64,000 nt of DNA from Phallusia mammillata (taxonomy: Eukaryota; Chordata; Ascidiacea; Phlebobranchia; Ascidiidae), in the NCBI GenBank assembly GCA_003260075.1, contig QLIY01000025.1, positions 323,760-387,759 on the forward strand. Direction: 5' to 3'. The position numbers and the translations under genes were made by a program. The notes under the pieces were generated by a model. That model was not told the origin of the DNA. It made no database searches and worked only from the letters and a program-made list of their open reading frames with translations. This document shows, in pieces, positions 25,475 through 37,583 of the stretch; position 1 is the first letter of the stretch; each line of letters starts with the position of its first letter.

Positions 25475-25694
25475 GGTAGAGCTACTAACACTGAGCTTCA
25501 CCTTTGGCCCGACCTGGGAACTTCTGGTAGGTGGCGCAAAAGAGCAAAGGCGTTTATGGTGCTGTTACAGCAATTTGGGTTTATGGTAAGAATAATTGCT
25601 GAGTCAGCACCATAAACGCTTATTCTCTTTTGCGCCGCCTACCAGAAGTTCCCAGGTCGGGCCAAAGGTGAAGCTCAGTGTTAGTAGCTCTACC
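25475..25694. repeat. Long hairpin: 90-bp inverted arms, 40-bp loop
   Basis: Arms 25475-25564 and 25605-25694 are near-perfect reverse complements (for example CCCGACCTGGGAACTTCTGG against its complement). A related fragment with GGTGGCGCA...GTGTTTATGGTG lies at about 24570-24610. No coding frame. Confidence 0.9.
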
Positions 25695-26013
25695 GTTCCT
25701 TTTGGGGGGATTTAATCATATTGGGATTAGTGTTTCGATACCTCATAATTATTTTTACGCTACGTCCCGCTACAAGGCTTTAAATATTTATTAGTTAATG
25801 GATTATTAAATACATAAACACCCCTAAATAATTGAGTCAGCTATGAAGTTTGTTTAGCGATCTGATAAACCATACAAACCTATAAAGCAAAAGACCTATT
25901 AAAATATAGATTATGTCCGTGTATTTGGGTGGCCATGTATTATAACTATAAGAGCGCAAAGCTTAGATCATGTTAAGTAGGCTATTTGTTAGGCATGTAT
26001 AGACCATATAGCC

Positions 26014-26334
26014 CACGGATGGGCAACCTTTTTAATACAGGGGCCAGTTAGGAAAATGTATTGCTTACAGAAGGGCCGCACATCAAATAAACACTAATTT
26101 ATATTTTCAGCTTTTACTAGAAAATCACGTACAAACGCACCTGAAATATCATAGCAGATACACATCAGTCTAGCGGTGTAGCCTATGGGTTACATCGCGC
26201 TTCAAACAGGAAACTGAAAGAACAAAAGTTCCAACATTATGAACGCTCAAATCGCCTTATTTGGGGAAAAATAGCTGGAAGAAGATGAAGAGCCGCACAA
26301 AAAACAGAAAAGGGCAGCACGTTCCCCACCCCTG
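26014..26334. mobile_element. hAT MITE (321 bp) with perfect 8-bp target duplication
   Basis: Ends CACGGATGGGCAAC and GTTCCCCACCCCTG form an imperfect inverted repeat. The target duplication ATATAGCC lies at 26006-26013 and 26335-26342. Related to the 3351-3924 element by its termini. Confidence 0.9.
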
Positions 26335-26374
26335 ATATAGCCTGTTGTCGGGGTGTAACTTACACCGTGTAAGC

Positions 26375-26445
26375 TTTCGAAAATTCCAAACCCGGTCCGA
26401 ACCCGAAAGTGCAAGACCAAAATTCAGCCCAAGCCCGAATTTTTT
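26375..26445. repeat. Fragment of the CCCGAA-rich dispersed repeat
   Basis: Short run of CCCGAA/CCGAAC words like those inside the 40823 element family. No clear ends. Confidence 0.45.
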
Positions 26446-26666
26446 CAAAAAAATAAAGACCAAATTATAGGTCGATTCTGACAGAAAGGCAGAAGATCAA
26501 TACGTGGGAACAGAAGAGAGCTATCGAGTCAATTGTTATTGAAATTTGCAATTCTATTCACAGACATGTAGATTAATTTTTAACAATCGCTAGGCAGACA
26601 TCATCAGAAAACAATGGCGCATATAGGAGAGCACTGTTTTTGAACGAACTTATACTAATTTATACG

Positions 26667-26906
26667 CAGGGTTGCCATCGACTTGAAACCAAAAATAAGG
26701 ACAATGGAAGAATTAAATTTTCATATGAATAGAAACAAACGTTTTTGAACAAATCTTTGCATTTATACGAGCCATGACATATCATGCAGTATTTTGGCCA
26801 GAAACAATTTGTTCCAGCAACACCTTGTTCGTAGAGAATACTTTGTACATCTCCTGGTAGCTCAGGTCTATAGGTTTATGTTACTTGTAGCAAGGATTTG
26901 ACTAGT
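26667..26906. mobile_element. Second copy of the CAGGGTTGCCAT MITE, cut by a poly-G tract
   Basis: Starts CAGGGTTGCCATCGACTTG and follows the 25070 element for about 240 bp. The expected right part is absent and replaced by the G run at 26907. Confidence 0.85.

Positions 26907-26975
<69 letters not shown>
26907..26975 (+). repeat. Poly-G tract (69 nt)
   Basis: Uninterrupted G69 in the middle of a MITE copy. Probably a placeholder or sequencing/assembly artefact rather than a genomic homopolymer. Confidence 0.95.
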
Positions 26976-26976
<1 letters not shown>

Positions 26977-27152
26977 ACAAAGAAAAGGTGCTTTGTGATT
27001 TATCGACTGACACCGAAACACAAAGGATTTGCTTTTGACAATCAGGGATCAAATAGCATAACAGTCCGGTTACTGGTCTATAATAGAGCGTGAATTATTT
27101 AACAAAACCTGAATGACTGTGCACTTTACATGTGTTTCCATGTAATTATTTA

Positions 27153-27503
27153 TTTTCCATTTTTCGCGAAACATTGCTTGATTATTTTGAAGATTGTACT
27201 TTTAAAGTTATTTTCGTTCGTTTGTGGCATTATTAACAAAGTGGTATTTTTTCAAAAAAAAACATTAATTTTTAAAACCAAAAATTCACATTATTTTCAT
27301 TTTACTTGTTTTTAGCTGGGTAAAATGCTTAACAATTGTGGGTTACTTTGAGATTGCCTAAGGGGGGGGGGAATTTTCCATTTTTCGCGAAACATTGCTT
27401 GATTATTTTGAAGATTGTCGTTAGTGGCATTATTAACAAAGTGGTATTTTTTCAAAGCTGGGTAAAATGCTTAACAATTGTGGGTTACTTTGAGATTGCC
27501 TAA
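27153..27503. repeat. Direct duplication around a 10-nt G run, copies differing by indels
   Basis: 27153-27361 and 27374-27503 share the same ends. The left copy has two extra blocks (near 27205-27225 and 27255-27315) missing from the right. Indel differences like these are expected between alleles. Confidence 0.85.
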
Positions 27504-27867
27504 ACAGCATTTTATGAAACAGCCTATTTATTGTCAATAAACTTTCACAGTGGTCTTGTTTTGCAGCCAAACACGGTTTATCATCAAAACATTAGCATAT
27601 TGTTCCAATGGTTGCAAATCACATTTTATGGTCATTTATTTGTGTTCTTGTGTACGTGGGTATGTTGTGCTCTTGATTGTGCAAAATGTCTTGCTGCGCG
27701 CGTGATAATTATATTACGCGTGTGTGTGTGCGTGCTTGGGATGTGTTCGGCCATTAGAGGCGCGTGTGGCGCTGAAAAGAAAAAGGCGTCTCGGACAAAA
27801 GATGTGACCCACCGGTGTCGTTTCACAGGCAGTTGGTAGTTTTGCCGTACAGCATCCATATCGTGCG

Positions 27868-30447
27868 ATGGACTTATTGTCGAATCGCAGCAATATGGAG
27901 AACAGCTTGTTTCCTGGCAACCACCAGCATAGCTCAGACTCAGAAGTTCGGGTGATCGACAGGTTTTCTTTCGCTTTCGATGAGAACAAACTAAATAATG
28001 ACGACCAGACCGCTCAATTACATCACACCTTACATCATCTCTCCCTCACCGGAAAGATGAGGGTAGTCATGGTGATGGCGTGTCTCATAGTCGTTCCTTC
28101 CTTCATAATCTTCATCATTTGCCTCCTCAAGGATAAACGAAGGATGCGGAAACTGGAAGCTGAGGCGAAAAGGGAAAGAAGTAGTTTTAGAAAGAAGGTG
28201 GGAAGGTAATGTTACTGCTCATATGAGCGTACAAATGTGATTTTGTATCGCCAAAGAAGTATGCTAGCATTATCAATATATAAACAGGCTGTTGGTGCCA
28301 GACATAATGTGTTAACAAAACAAGCGGCGTTTCGACGTCCCATAAGTCCCATGAAGACGTCTCAAAAAAATTTCAGTAAAAAAATGCTGGAAGAGCCACC
28401 AATTTGTAATTATCAATATATTTCATGCAAAAATAGGACATTGTACAAACGCTAGGTATCAGATATCTGTTTTTATAATCGCCATTAAGCTGTGTTTTAA
28501 ACATACTCCGTGTATTGAGAGTGCCTCAGGATAAGCAGTTTTATTACAATCACGTCTTGGATTTAGAAAGTCTACTTGATTGCAACACATGGAAGCTTTA
28601 ACGCATGGATGCAGGTCATCAAAGATGATCACAGTGACTAAAATGAAATCCCTAGCAAAATCTAATACAACATAATTAACAAACCCGGCCTTTAAGCGGA
28701 TTAGCGGGTCAAATAATAAGGCAGCGGTACTAAGAAGGGCATGCACCCATATTTTTTGTAGAAGTCCTTGGTTATTTTTTTACCACCTAATAGAAGCGTT
28801 TTACCATGTTTTACTGTTTGGTACATATATTCGATTTGGTTTGTGCCTTAGATTGCTCAAATTGTCTTAGATTGACATTGCAGTTTGACTTTAATTGATT
28901 TTATGCAAGCAGATTAGTTGGTTAGCCAAAACATCAGGTAACTGCAGCTCCGAGATAGCTCTATAAAGCTCAACGACTTAAAATTGTGCCAATATGTAGC
29001 AGTATACGTTTGCCCACATACTTTGGAAAGTTGCGTTTTCGACATTGCGAGTATTTTTTGTCCGGAAACGCATGACGTATTGATCAGGTTCAGCAGAGTG
29101 TTATACACTGTACAAGATTCGATATGTATCGACGGCATGTTCCTTTCACGAACAGTCGATATGCCAAATCTAATCAGAACCCATCAAACCGGCGCTTGTG
29201 ACATTGCGACAGATTAACCATTTGTGGCTGCACAGTTTTCATCATGGATACGTCCATACTGTGGTGATGAAGACAACTTCTGTCAGCGGGAGTTATATTA
29301 GTACCAAAGAACTGCTCTTGTCTCTCTACTGTCACAAGCCAAGAAATCGTTGCGACTTTGCACATTAGTCGAATTTGCGTGTCCTAATCTGCTGAAGCAT
29401 TAAACATGACAGAAATGTTCACGCATCACTGTGATTGACACGCATATGAAGAGCATTGGAATTGACCCAATGGTTACCATTTATACAGGTGACCTTTACC
29501 TGATAATTCGGAAATAAACCTTTTCGCTCAGAAATTCTACACCTTTTTGGCAAGAAGTTCAACAGCAGCGCGAGGCTTTGGATTGATAAATAATTTATTG
29601 ACGCCGTCTTTGTAATCCCCTGAATTCAAAAAATGTGCGGCTTTGTAAATACCGAAAGTACAAAAGAAAAATGTTGGTGCAAATTGTTAGTACTCCCAAA
29701 CTTCGTGTCAGTTAAGTTTTCATTCGGCTATAATTTTGGGTTGTAAGCACATCAGTCTGTACTGTGATAAGGTTTGTGATGGTTTTGGAAATCAATAAAA
29801 TAATTCGATAATAGTTTTATGCTTTTATGTCCACAGTTTGATGTCAGATTATTATGGTCTTGCTCTGTCAATCCAACATGATTACTTCACTAAAATCGAA
29901 AAACAAGTGCAGATGTTAAAGCGTAGAATGTATTTACAACCTCTCAAACGCTTTTTGCAGTATAAGATGCGCACTCAAAGACGCATTTTGCGGGCTGTTC
30001 TTGTGTCATGTAACAACAGAACTAACAACAACAAAAACACAACAATAGCACACAGATATTACACTTTGTGTTTTTTTGTGGTTTATAATAGCTACTTGTG
30101 ACTCCAGCTGCACCATTTTGTTTTAATACCTAATACATAAGATAATGTTACATGTCTTTATTATTATACTTTAGGCGCTAAAACAATATAAATTAAATTG
30201 ATTGATAAGAATTTTTCATTTTAGGATAAACTCAGAGACTGGACCCTCGAAGTATGACCGCCGACAAAACATTTCTTATGCTTATCACCACCCACGGGTA
30301 CCAACGCGCAACACAGCTGACAACAACAACCTACGTAACGGCGAGTGGCGTCACACTTCCGACGTCACGAATCCAAAAGGGGAAAACCAATCAAGGCGAA
30401 GCTCGGAACGGAGGGTGGTTATAAATATACCAGAGGAAAACACGTAA
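27868..30447 (+). CDS. Unrecognised single-pass membrane protein (2 exons, 186 aa), with a possible alternative last exon
   Basis: Exon 1 27868-28205 encodes 112 residues: a polar N terminus, a hydrophobic span at about residues 64-86 (MRVVMVMACLIVVPSFIIFI), then a highly basic KDKRRMRKLEAEAKRERSS. It ends AAG|GTAATG in phase 2. Exon 2 30225-30447 fits that phase and adds a polar tail (INSETGPSKYDRRQN ... NIPEENT). An exon at 29837-30101 (starting SLMSDYYGLALSIQHDY) also fits phase 2 and ends in a stop, so it may be an alternative terminal exon. Without splicing, the frame stops at once after VGR (113 aa). No signal peptide. I do not recognise the family. A second ATG at 27895 is possible. 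Confidence 0.5.
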
Positions 30448-32040
30448 AAGGGATAAGGCACAGTATGTGGTGGTTAACTGATGGTTGTATACATAACAAC
30501 ATCCTTATCTGGAGACTGTTACACGCCAAGATAGCGACAAGGATTCCTGAAGCAAGAACGCTGCGCAATTATTTTCAATCACCGGGTGCGATACACGATT
30601 TGCCGGTAAACTATTTCTTGGCATTTTTTACGATTAAATTTCATTCTTGTAAAGTTTGTTTATTTATGTGAAGAGGTTTTTGGTAGGTAGTAGCAAACTC
30701 TAAAGACACGCCTTGCACACTCTTCTGGTATTGGTCACTGATTCATGCTCTATTGCTGTTGGCCATGACTTATGATCATTTCAACCGATTTGGGTTTCTG
30801 AATATTTTTTGCAAAATGGATTGAAGTAAATTTTGTTGGCATTTTTTCAACTATTTGACTGTTTATGCTTGCTGTTAGCGATTTATCCACGAATATATCC
30901 AAAGCCTAAATAGGCCCTATTACGCCAGCTTCCGGCATTTGGTTTTGTCTGTCATGCAATATTAATCCAGAGGCATGGCTTGCAACAACGCACCATTCAT
31001 GTGGTGGAGAGGCAGGAACTGAAGGATGTGCTTTTTCTCAGTGCATGATTTAAAGGATAGCACGAGCGTTTGCCTCCGTAAACACTCATCAATATTGATT
31101 AGCCAGATGCCTATCCTGGTGCCCACTAATTGCATTTCGTCGTCTTGCAAATTTTAAACACAAATAAAACCAGATAAGTGGGATCGGCTTAAGGGTTTTC
31201 TCCCACTTATTTGCATCATGTATATTTTGATAGCAATTGTGTGTCATACTTATCATGCTAGCAAATGTGCCTCGGAATACCAACACTGTCTGTATACAAC
31301 AACACATAGCGCATTAAATCCCAGCAGCACAGCTGTGCGTGCGTAGCCTACTTCGTAACCTACCACGTAAAGGTCACATCACACCACTATCCTGCAATAA
31401 CGAAACGAGCCACGTAACGTCTGAAGCCAGCATCAACTTATGCCTCCCTTGGGACTTGGCATCGGCTCATCCCTTTGCATATCAATTGCAAACGCCATCA
31501 TAACTTTATTGTCTCCTAATTCGTTGTGTTGCAAAGTTTAAACTGGGTTTTCAACAGCTCACAGTGTTATAGATATAGTGTTATTAAATTGTTTGATTGT
31601 TGCATAATTTCTGTCCAAATCGAACTAACACCGGCAACGCAATGAAATTTTTATGTGCTAGCCTTAGCTGAGTTAGGAAACACCAGCACGAAACTATAAC
31701 ACACATACAGCAGGTTAACGCGTATAACGTAACTGTAAAAATAAACCACTGAAGCAAATAAAAATGATGTTACAGAGTAAAACGCATGTTTAGAGCAGAT
31801 GAAATAACAAGCAACGTATCACAACAATTTTGTAACACATTGAAATATCGTCTGCCATCTGCAGAAATATGTCTTTTGCAGTGGGTGTTGATTTGTCGGC
31901 GGATGACCAAAGGCGTGTCTGATTAGACCGTGGTTTAAAATTCCGTTTCGACTATTAAAACATATTGCCCGTATAAAAACCAGAATCTCTTTCTGTTGAA
32001 GAGGCGTTCGGTTGCATAAACAGATTTCCGCTGTAGCATT
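30448..32040. other. Intergenic
   Basis: No gene, RNA or clear repeat recognised. Short frames on both strands have no splice support. Confidence 0.4.
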
Positions 32041-32696
32041 TCAAACAATTGACTCCATCTGCTTCTCCCGAGCCATGCATTTGCATGCGCCGATTGCACA
32101 GAAGGCTACAGGCAGGTAAGCCACCACTACGTTGCCCACCACCTGTAGTGGTGTCGTGTTGTCATATGGAATACCAATAGACCCGAATATCCACATCGTT
32201 GCCCCACCCAGCATGCATAGCAATGCGATTCCCCATAACAGCAATGTGCAGCCGACAGCTTTATACGAAGGTTTGTCNTGACTCCATCTGCTTCTCCCGA
32301 GCCATGCATTTGCATGCGCCGATTGCACAGAAGGCTACAGGCAGGTAAGCCACCACTACGTTGCCCACCACCTGTAGTGGTGTCGTGTTGTCATATGGAA
32401 TACCAATAGACCCGAATATCCACATCGTTGCCCCACCCAGCATGCATAGCAATGCGATTCCCCATAACAGCAATGTGCAGCCGACAGCTTTGTACGAAGG
32501 TTTGTCTAAAAAGTTGATTTTAAGCGATCAAGTAACAGTAACACTAAACGCCTTGGTGGCAGGCTACACTTTGTCATAGTAATTTCGCTTTAAATAGGCT
32601 TATGTAGGCTATGCAACATTTCTATAATCTGTATAGTACAACATTGTAAAGGAATTCATGCTGTAACCAACCTTCTATAACGTCGACTACCGGCAT
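32041..32696 (-). CDS. Small two-span membrane protein, TMEM230/TMEM134 (DUF872)-like (86 aa)
   Basis: Exon 1 32672-32696 (MPVVDVIE) joins in matching phase to a terminal exon starting at 32505 and ending at the stop at 32041. The exon encodes SYKAVGCTLLLWGIALL, a short loop with IPYDNTTP, a second span VVGNVVVAYLPVAFCAIG, and a basic Cys-containing end. The YKAVG...LL...G ... LP layout resembles the TMEM230/TMEM134 family of endomembrane trafficking proteins; this is an inference. The terminal exon occurs twice (32050-32277 and 32279-32506) around a single N, so one copy is surely an assembly duplicate. The 86-aa length assumes a single copy. An acceptor precedes the start codon, suggesting a 5'UTR intron or spliced leader. 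Confidence 0.6.
32050..32506. repeat. 228-bp direct duplication joined by a single N
   Basis: 32050-32277 and 32279-32506 differ by very few bases. The N at 32278 marks the join. It duplicates most of a coding exon. Confidence 0.95.
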
Positions 32697-33440
32697 TTCC
32701 ACTAAACCCGATACCTCCAGCGTTATGAGTTAGTCAGCAATTACACAATAACCAGTTTATTAAGTTCCCTTACAACATGCAGACTACAGCCGCAATGCAA
32801 CTAACCAAGCATGTTCAGCTAATCAATGTCACAGCAACCTTTGTTTGAAGCTCAGTCGTTTCGACTTCCGACATAAGTTAGGAATGATGCATTGCCTGCT
32901 GTCCGCGGCAAAAGATTTCAGTGTTTACACTTTGTTTGCGTTGCTGTGAAACGTGAACCATGGTATTAATATGTTGCGTTCGTGAACAATGCCAGACATT
33001 TTGCGGACAAAATGTCGACGGTAGGCTAATTTGATTTCAAATAGCAAAAATTCCATTATAAACACGTGATTAGACAAATTTGCTCGTTGTAATTATGGTT
33101 CTATCAAATATTAATGAACTCATCTTTTGTGAACTTTGATATCATGTTCGTGATAGACTGCTGTTGAATTGTCCTTTGTAGAGATGTTTAACGAGGTACA
33201 GTACTAGTCACGACCATTATACCAAGCAAAGGCCTACAAATTATATAAACTAGATTGCACGTTACTAGATTCGGATTGTATATCTCCATAAAATCAAAAT
33301 ATCAAAGATGGTAAACTAGTTTGAGACCAATGTACGGTGCCAAAAAGTGTCAAACGTTACCCCAAATACCTTAGCTATTTTTGTCATTTCGTCGATTAAA
33401 ACAGCTATGACGCCAAACAGCCCATTATGACCAAAAAATC

Positions 33441-34663
33441 AGGTTCCATTCAAACTTGTGGAGTCCAAAAGTACTGAAATTAGGACAAAAGTGAACAACT
33501 GCTTCAAAATGAGATGTAATTCGTCGTTTCGTGTGGATGTGACAGACTTTGGGTATGCAGAATCAGAAAAAATAGCTTTTATAAATGATCTGTTGCTTGG
33601 AGAGATACCCAGGGAAGATTTGTTAAGTCGACTTACAAAGTGGAAAAATAGCGACCTCGCAAAGGAAGAAAATGCTTACAAGCTAAAAGGGGTATTCGTG
33701 GGGGTACTAGATACCAACCAGAATCAAATAGACAATGACGTTGTTATAGTGCCAATTTCGCAAGGGCCTGCCAACCAACAAGCTGTTGTGAATACCCTAT
33801 ACTCTGAAATATCTAAAAGCAAAAGCCGTTCGGTCGAGGCTGTACTGCAAAAGACAAAGGTTGGTTCTGCCATGTCACTGGACCTTGGAAAACAACTGAA
33901 AAAATCCAGAAGATCTGAAAGGCGTTATACTCGAAGTATTGAACCCGGCATCGTTAAAAAACTTACAAAAAAGTTCAGTTCAGAAAGTTTGGAAAGTTTT
34001 GCAAATGACACAAATAACATGTGTGCAAACGATAAAGTTGTGGACAAAAATATACCAAACACAGCAAGCCAAAATGAGGAACTGAAAGGCACAGACAAGG
34101 AAACTAACTTTCAAAAACCCAAGCCTCACCCACGAAAATGCAATCGACCATCTCGGGAAGGTAGACGCAATACAGGCTCTTTAGCTCCTACTTCTGGTCG
34201 GTTTTCAAACTCTTCTGATTCTGATAATTCAGACTGGAGTGCAATGGGTTCAAACATGGTTGGAAAAAAAGATTTGCGCATTATGGCAAGCATGTCATCA
34301 TTAACTACAGACAGTAGCAAACCGTCACCGCGAAAGGTTCAATACAAATCCTCGTATCAACTGAAAAAAGCACAGGAGAACAACGGCAAGCAACTCATTA
34401 TTGGTCGCCCAAAACAGCACCCTCATAAAGCGGGGGGGGGGAAAAAAAGAAAGATTAGCACAGGAAAACAGCGGCAAGCAACTCATTATTGGTCGCCCAA
34501 AACAGCACCCTCATAAAGCGGAAACCAAACAGCTAAACTATTACAAAGAAGATACCTCGTCTCCAATGCAACCAAACACGGGTATAATAGAAATTGGCAA
34601 ACGGAAATCACGAACGACAAGAAATTTTAACGTCAGCACATCCGAGTAAGCATTACAATATAT

Positions 34664-34748
<85 letters not shown>

Positions 34749-37033
34749 CGTTACCGGACCGTATACTTTTTCAAGTTAAATGCTTCAAAACGTTTAGCCC
34801 ATGTATCGCAGGAAATATCGAATAATTTCAGCGCTTTTATTGCTAATTATTTGTGTTTTTGCTGAAGGCCGGTCCGCGATAAAATTTCAGTTTCAAAAAC
34901 GGTCCGCAGTAAAAAAAGATTGCCGACCCCAGCGTAACACGAATGATAACACTCTGTACAGCTCCTAGAAAATGCAGTTATATTTTGTTAATGCTGTGGT
35001 GTCATTTCAGCAGCAGTTCCGATCTGGGTCAAGTTAGACCGAAATCGTTCGCAGAATGTTTTTCTCCTTCCCCTCGTTGTGTGGACCACATCAGCTATCC
35101 CTTTACCGATAGCTCTTCTTCCTCTGAAGATCGTATGTTCAGGGGGGGGGGATTCCGATCTGGGTCAAGTCAGACCGAAATCACTCGCAGAATGTTTTTC
35201 TCCTTCCCCTCGTTGTGTGGACCACATCCGCTATCCCTTTACCGATAGCTCTTCTTCCTCTGAAGATCGTATGTTCAACGCAGAAAGACAGAACAGACGA
35301 AATCTAGAGAGCGCCATGTCGCCGAAACGGGCGGGTAAATACTAAGCCTTGCAATAGCTTTTCTTCCATGTGTAGGGGCCAGAATTGTAAGTGGGCCCAA
35401 AACCAGAAAGTAGAAACCTTAGCCCCTCCAGAACCGATAACAAAGCCTGTATTACAATCACGAACGTTAGTGAAAATACGACAAAAAATGATCTTGAGTA
35501 CAAAGTCAGGTTCGATTTAAGCTGGTTTTATTGAAACTCTATCCCAAATCCGCCCTGACTTCCAACTTTGAAACACAGTATACACACAAGTATGGAAATG
35601 CAATTACGGTAGTAACGCTGTGGCTACCAGTTTATCCGCATAGTAAATGTTTACGTGTAAGCAGTGTGCAAGTGCGCAGCTTAGTGGATAGCCTACATTT
35701 GAATTATGAAATTCTATCTTTCTAATTGTTTTGTTTATTTAACACCATTTTATTTAGAACTCCAGGACTTGGATTTCGAGGACTTAAAACGTGAAAACGA
35801 GGTCTGGCAATCTCTTCGGCGCAAAGTAGATGAACCCACACGGAAGGAAAGACGAAATTTCTCCCCACCTAAGGGGGGGGGGGCGAACGTTAGTGAAAAT
35901 ACGACAAAAAATGATCTGGAGTACAAAGTCAGGTTCGATTTAAGCTGGTTTTATTGAAACTCTATCCCAAATCCGCCCCGACTTTCAACTTTGAAACACA
36001 GTATACACACAAGTATAGAAATACAATTACGGGCGCAACGCTGTGGCTACCAGTTTATCCGCATAATAAAGGTTTACCTGTGAGCAGTCTGCAAGCTTAG
36101 TGGAAAAAAAATATTGCATCGTGAAATTCTCATTTTGTGGCCTTTTTTTGTTTCTTTTTACACCATTTTAATTTAGAACTCCAAGACTTAGATTTTGATG
36201 ACCTGAAGCGTGAAAACGAGGTCTGGCAGTCTCTTCGGCGCACAGTAGATGAACCCACACGGAAGGAAAGACGAAATTTCTCCCCACCTAATCAACGGGA
36301 GGAAGAATACAAGGAACGCGTGCGTCGGTTCAGCCTAGATCAAGACGCACAGCACGCCAAGGCCCTTAGCCAACGCAAACCATTGCTAAAATCTCTTAAA
36401 TCATTGGGCCCTCTTATAACCGCAGCACACAAAATGCGAGTACCAGGCGGTGAAAGACAACAACAAGAAAACAGGACCCAGAGTCAACCGAGTCCCCACA
36501 AAGCACCTCTTAAGTCATTGGGACCTTTTACATCAACCGCCCAACAAATGCGAAGATCAAGTGACGAAGCGAAGCGAAGGTTTAATCACGAAAACGGCGT
36601 GAATCGTGAGCAGCAAAGCTCATGGGACAAAACTAACTGTTGGAAAGGTGCGTAATTATCTTTTTTATTTGTGTTTGGGTATACATTATGGAATTTTAAC
36701 GTTTCCGTGACCAATCGTTGCGTTTATAACCCTGCACAACTTCCATGGCTTTACAAGAGCCTAAATCATTCAAATCTTTTATTGGTGAATCGATAAACCC
36801 ATGCAACTTCCTAGCATTAAAAGTTTAATTCAAGCACCCTTACATATTTACGAGTTTAAGCAAAAAATGTTAGAACGTGTTTTACAGCCCCGAGTCCCTC
36901 AAAAGGTCCAAATCCGCTCAGTGGCACTTATTTTCCATCACAATTCTGCGATTCCTTGATTGCAGTGAAATCCGCCAAGTGCTGTCCACCCAGAATGAGA
37001 AGCAGAGAATGGGACATCGCCGATTTTAGATGA
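33441..37033 (+). CDS. Unrecognised Ser/Lys/Arg-rich intracellular protein (at least 4 exons)
   Basis: Exon starts at 33441 after an acceptor (first clear ATG 33509) and runs to 34645. It continues at 35011-35334, 36177-36647 and 36888-37033, with matching phases. The N-terminal part is ordered-looking (AFINDLLLGEIPREDLLSRL, YKLKGVFVGVLD). The rest is low-complexity, basic and phospho-site-rich (KKSRRSERRYTRS, SDSDNSDWS, TDSSSSSEDRMF). Toward the end are DLKRENEVWQSLRR, RKPLLKSLKSLGPL and a related KAPLKSLGPF, a small internal repeat. No domain recognised, no signal peptide or membrane span. Three exons contain duplications around 9-11 nt G runs (34433, 35142, 35873) that break the frame; I treat them as assembly artefacts. 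The 5' end may be incomplete. Confidence 0.65.
34370..34520. repeat. 63-bp direct duplication around a 9-nt G run, in coding sequence
   Basis: 34370-34432 and 34458-34520 encode the same residues with one Asn/Ser change (ENNGKQ versus ENSGKQ). Taken literally it introduces a frameshift and stop. Confidence 0.9.
34664..34748 (+). repeat. Poly-G tract (85 nt)
   Basis: Uninterrupted G85 just after an exon donor. To its right lies the end of a hAT-like repeat (…GATTGCCGACCCCAG near 34932) whose left end is missing, so real sequence is probably lost here. Confidence 0.95.
35017..35277. repeat. 125-bp direct duplication around a 10-nt G run, in coding sequence
   Basis: 35017-35141 and 35153-35277, nearly identical with a few substitutions, lie within one exon of the 33.4-37.0 kb gene. 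The run is at 35142-35151. Confidence 0.9.
35461..36291. repeat. About 410-bp direct duplication around an 11-nt G run
   Basis: 35461-35872 and 35884-36291 both contain intron sequence plus the first part of the exon beginning ELQDLDF. The copies differ by substitutions and small indels. Only the right copy continues into the full exon. Confidence 0.9.
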
Positions 37034-37583
37034 CCAAAAAAGGCCCGAGAAAAGGAAAGACTGGAAGCTGAAGTAACAAAACAACGATTTTTATGCTCCG
37101 TTTAGACGTGATTCGATCGCAGGAGTTGGTGTATAACTGTTTTTTGCAATACCTACCTACCACAGTAATGCAAGTGTTTTCGCTAAATCAGCATGCATGT
37201 AATATAAGCAATATGGACTCGACGCTTTTAGTAATTACACAAGGACGTTATTAATAGGTTCGGAGCCAGCCCTATCGATGTACATATCTATGTATGATTG
37301 TACGCAAAACATGGTTTCTAGATTAGAACAAGTCAGAGCGTTGTATTGTCATAAACGTTCAAAAATGGCTTTTACATGCAGAGCATAATCTGTACAACTG
37401 TTCTCTGCGCCTTAGATGTCGATTAATCTGATACACGCAAACTGCTAACTTATCATCGACCCAAAAAAGGACGGATACGATTTGCAATAAAACGTATTTA
37501 AGCAGCCTCATCACATGGTAAAAGCATTATTCGTCCGAAACCCGTTGAAAAGTCGATGATTTAGAATCGGAATACGTACAGCA
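37034..37583. other. Intergenic, upstream of the cytokine-like gene
   Basis: No gene recognised. It should contain the 3' end of the preceding gene and the promoter of the following one. Confidence 0.35.

Noticed and set aside
34662-34865. Long poly-glycine open frames over the G85 run (also 26905-27093)
   Set aside because: The frames exist only because G repeats encode Gly; the runs are most likely artefacts and no flanking coding context continues.
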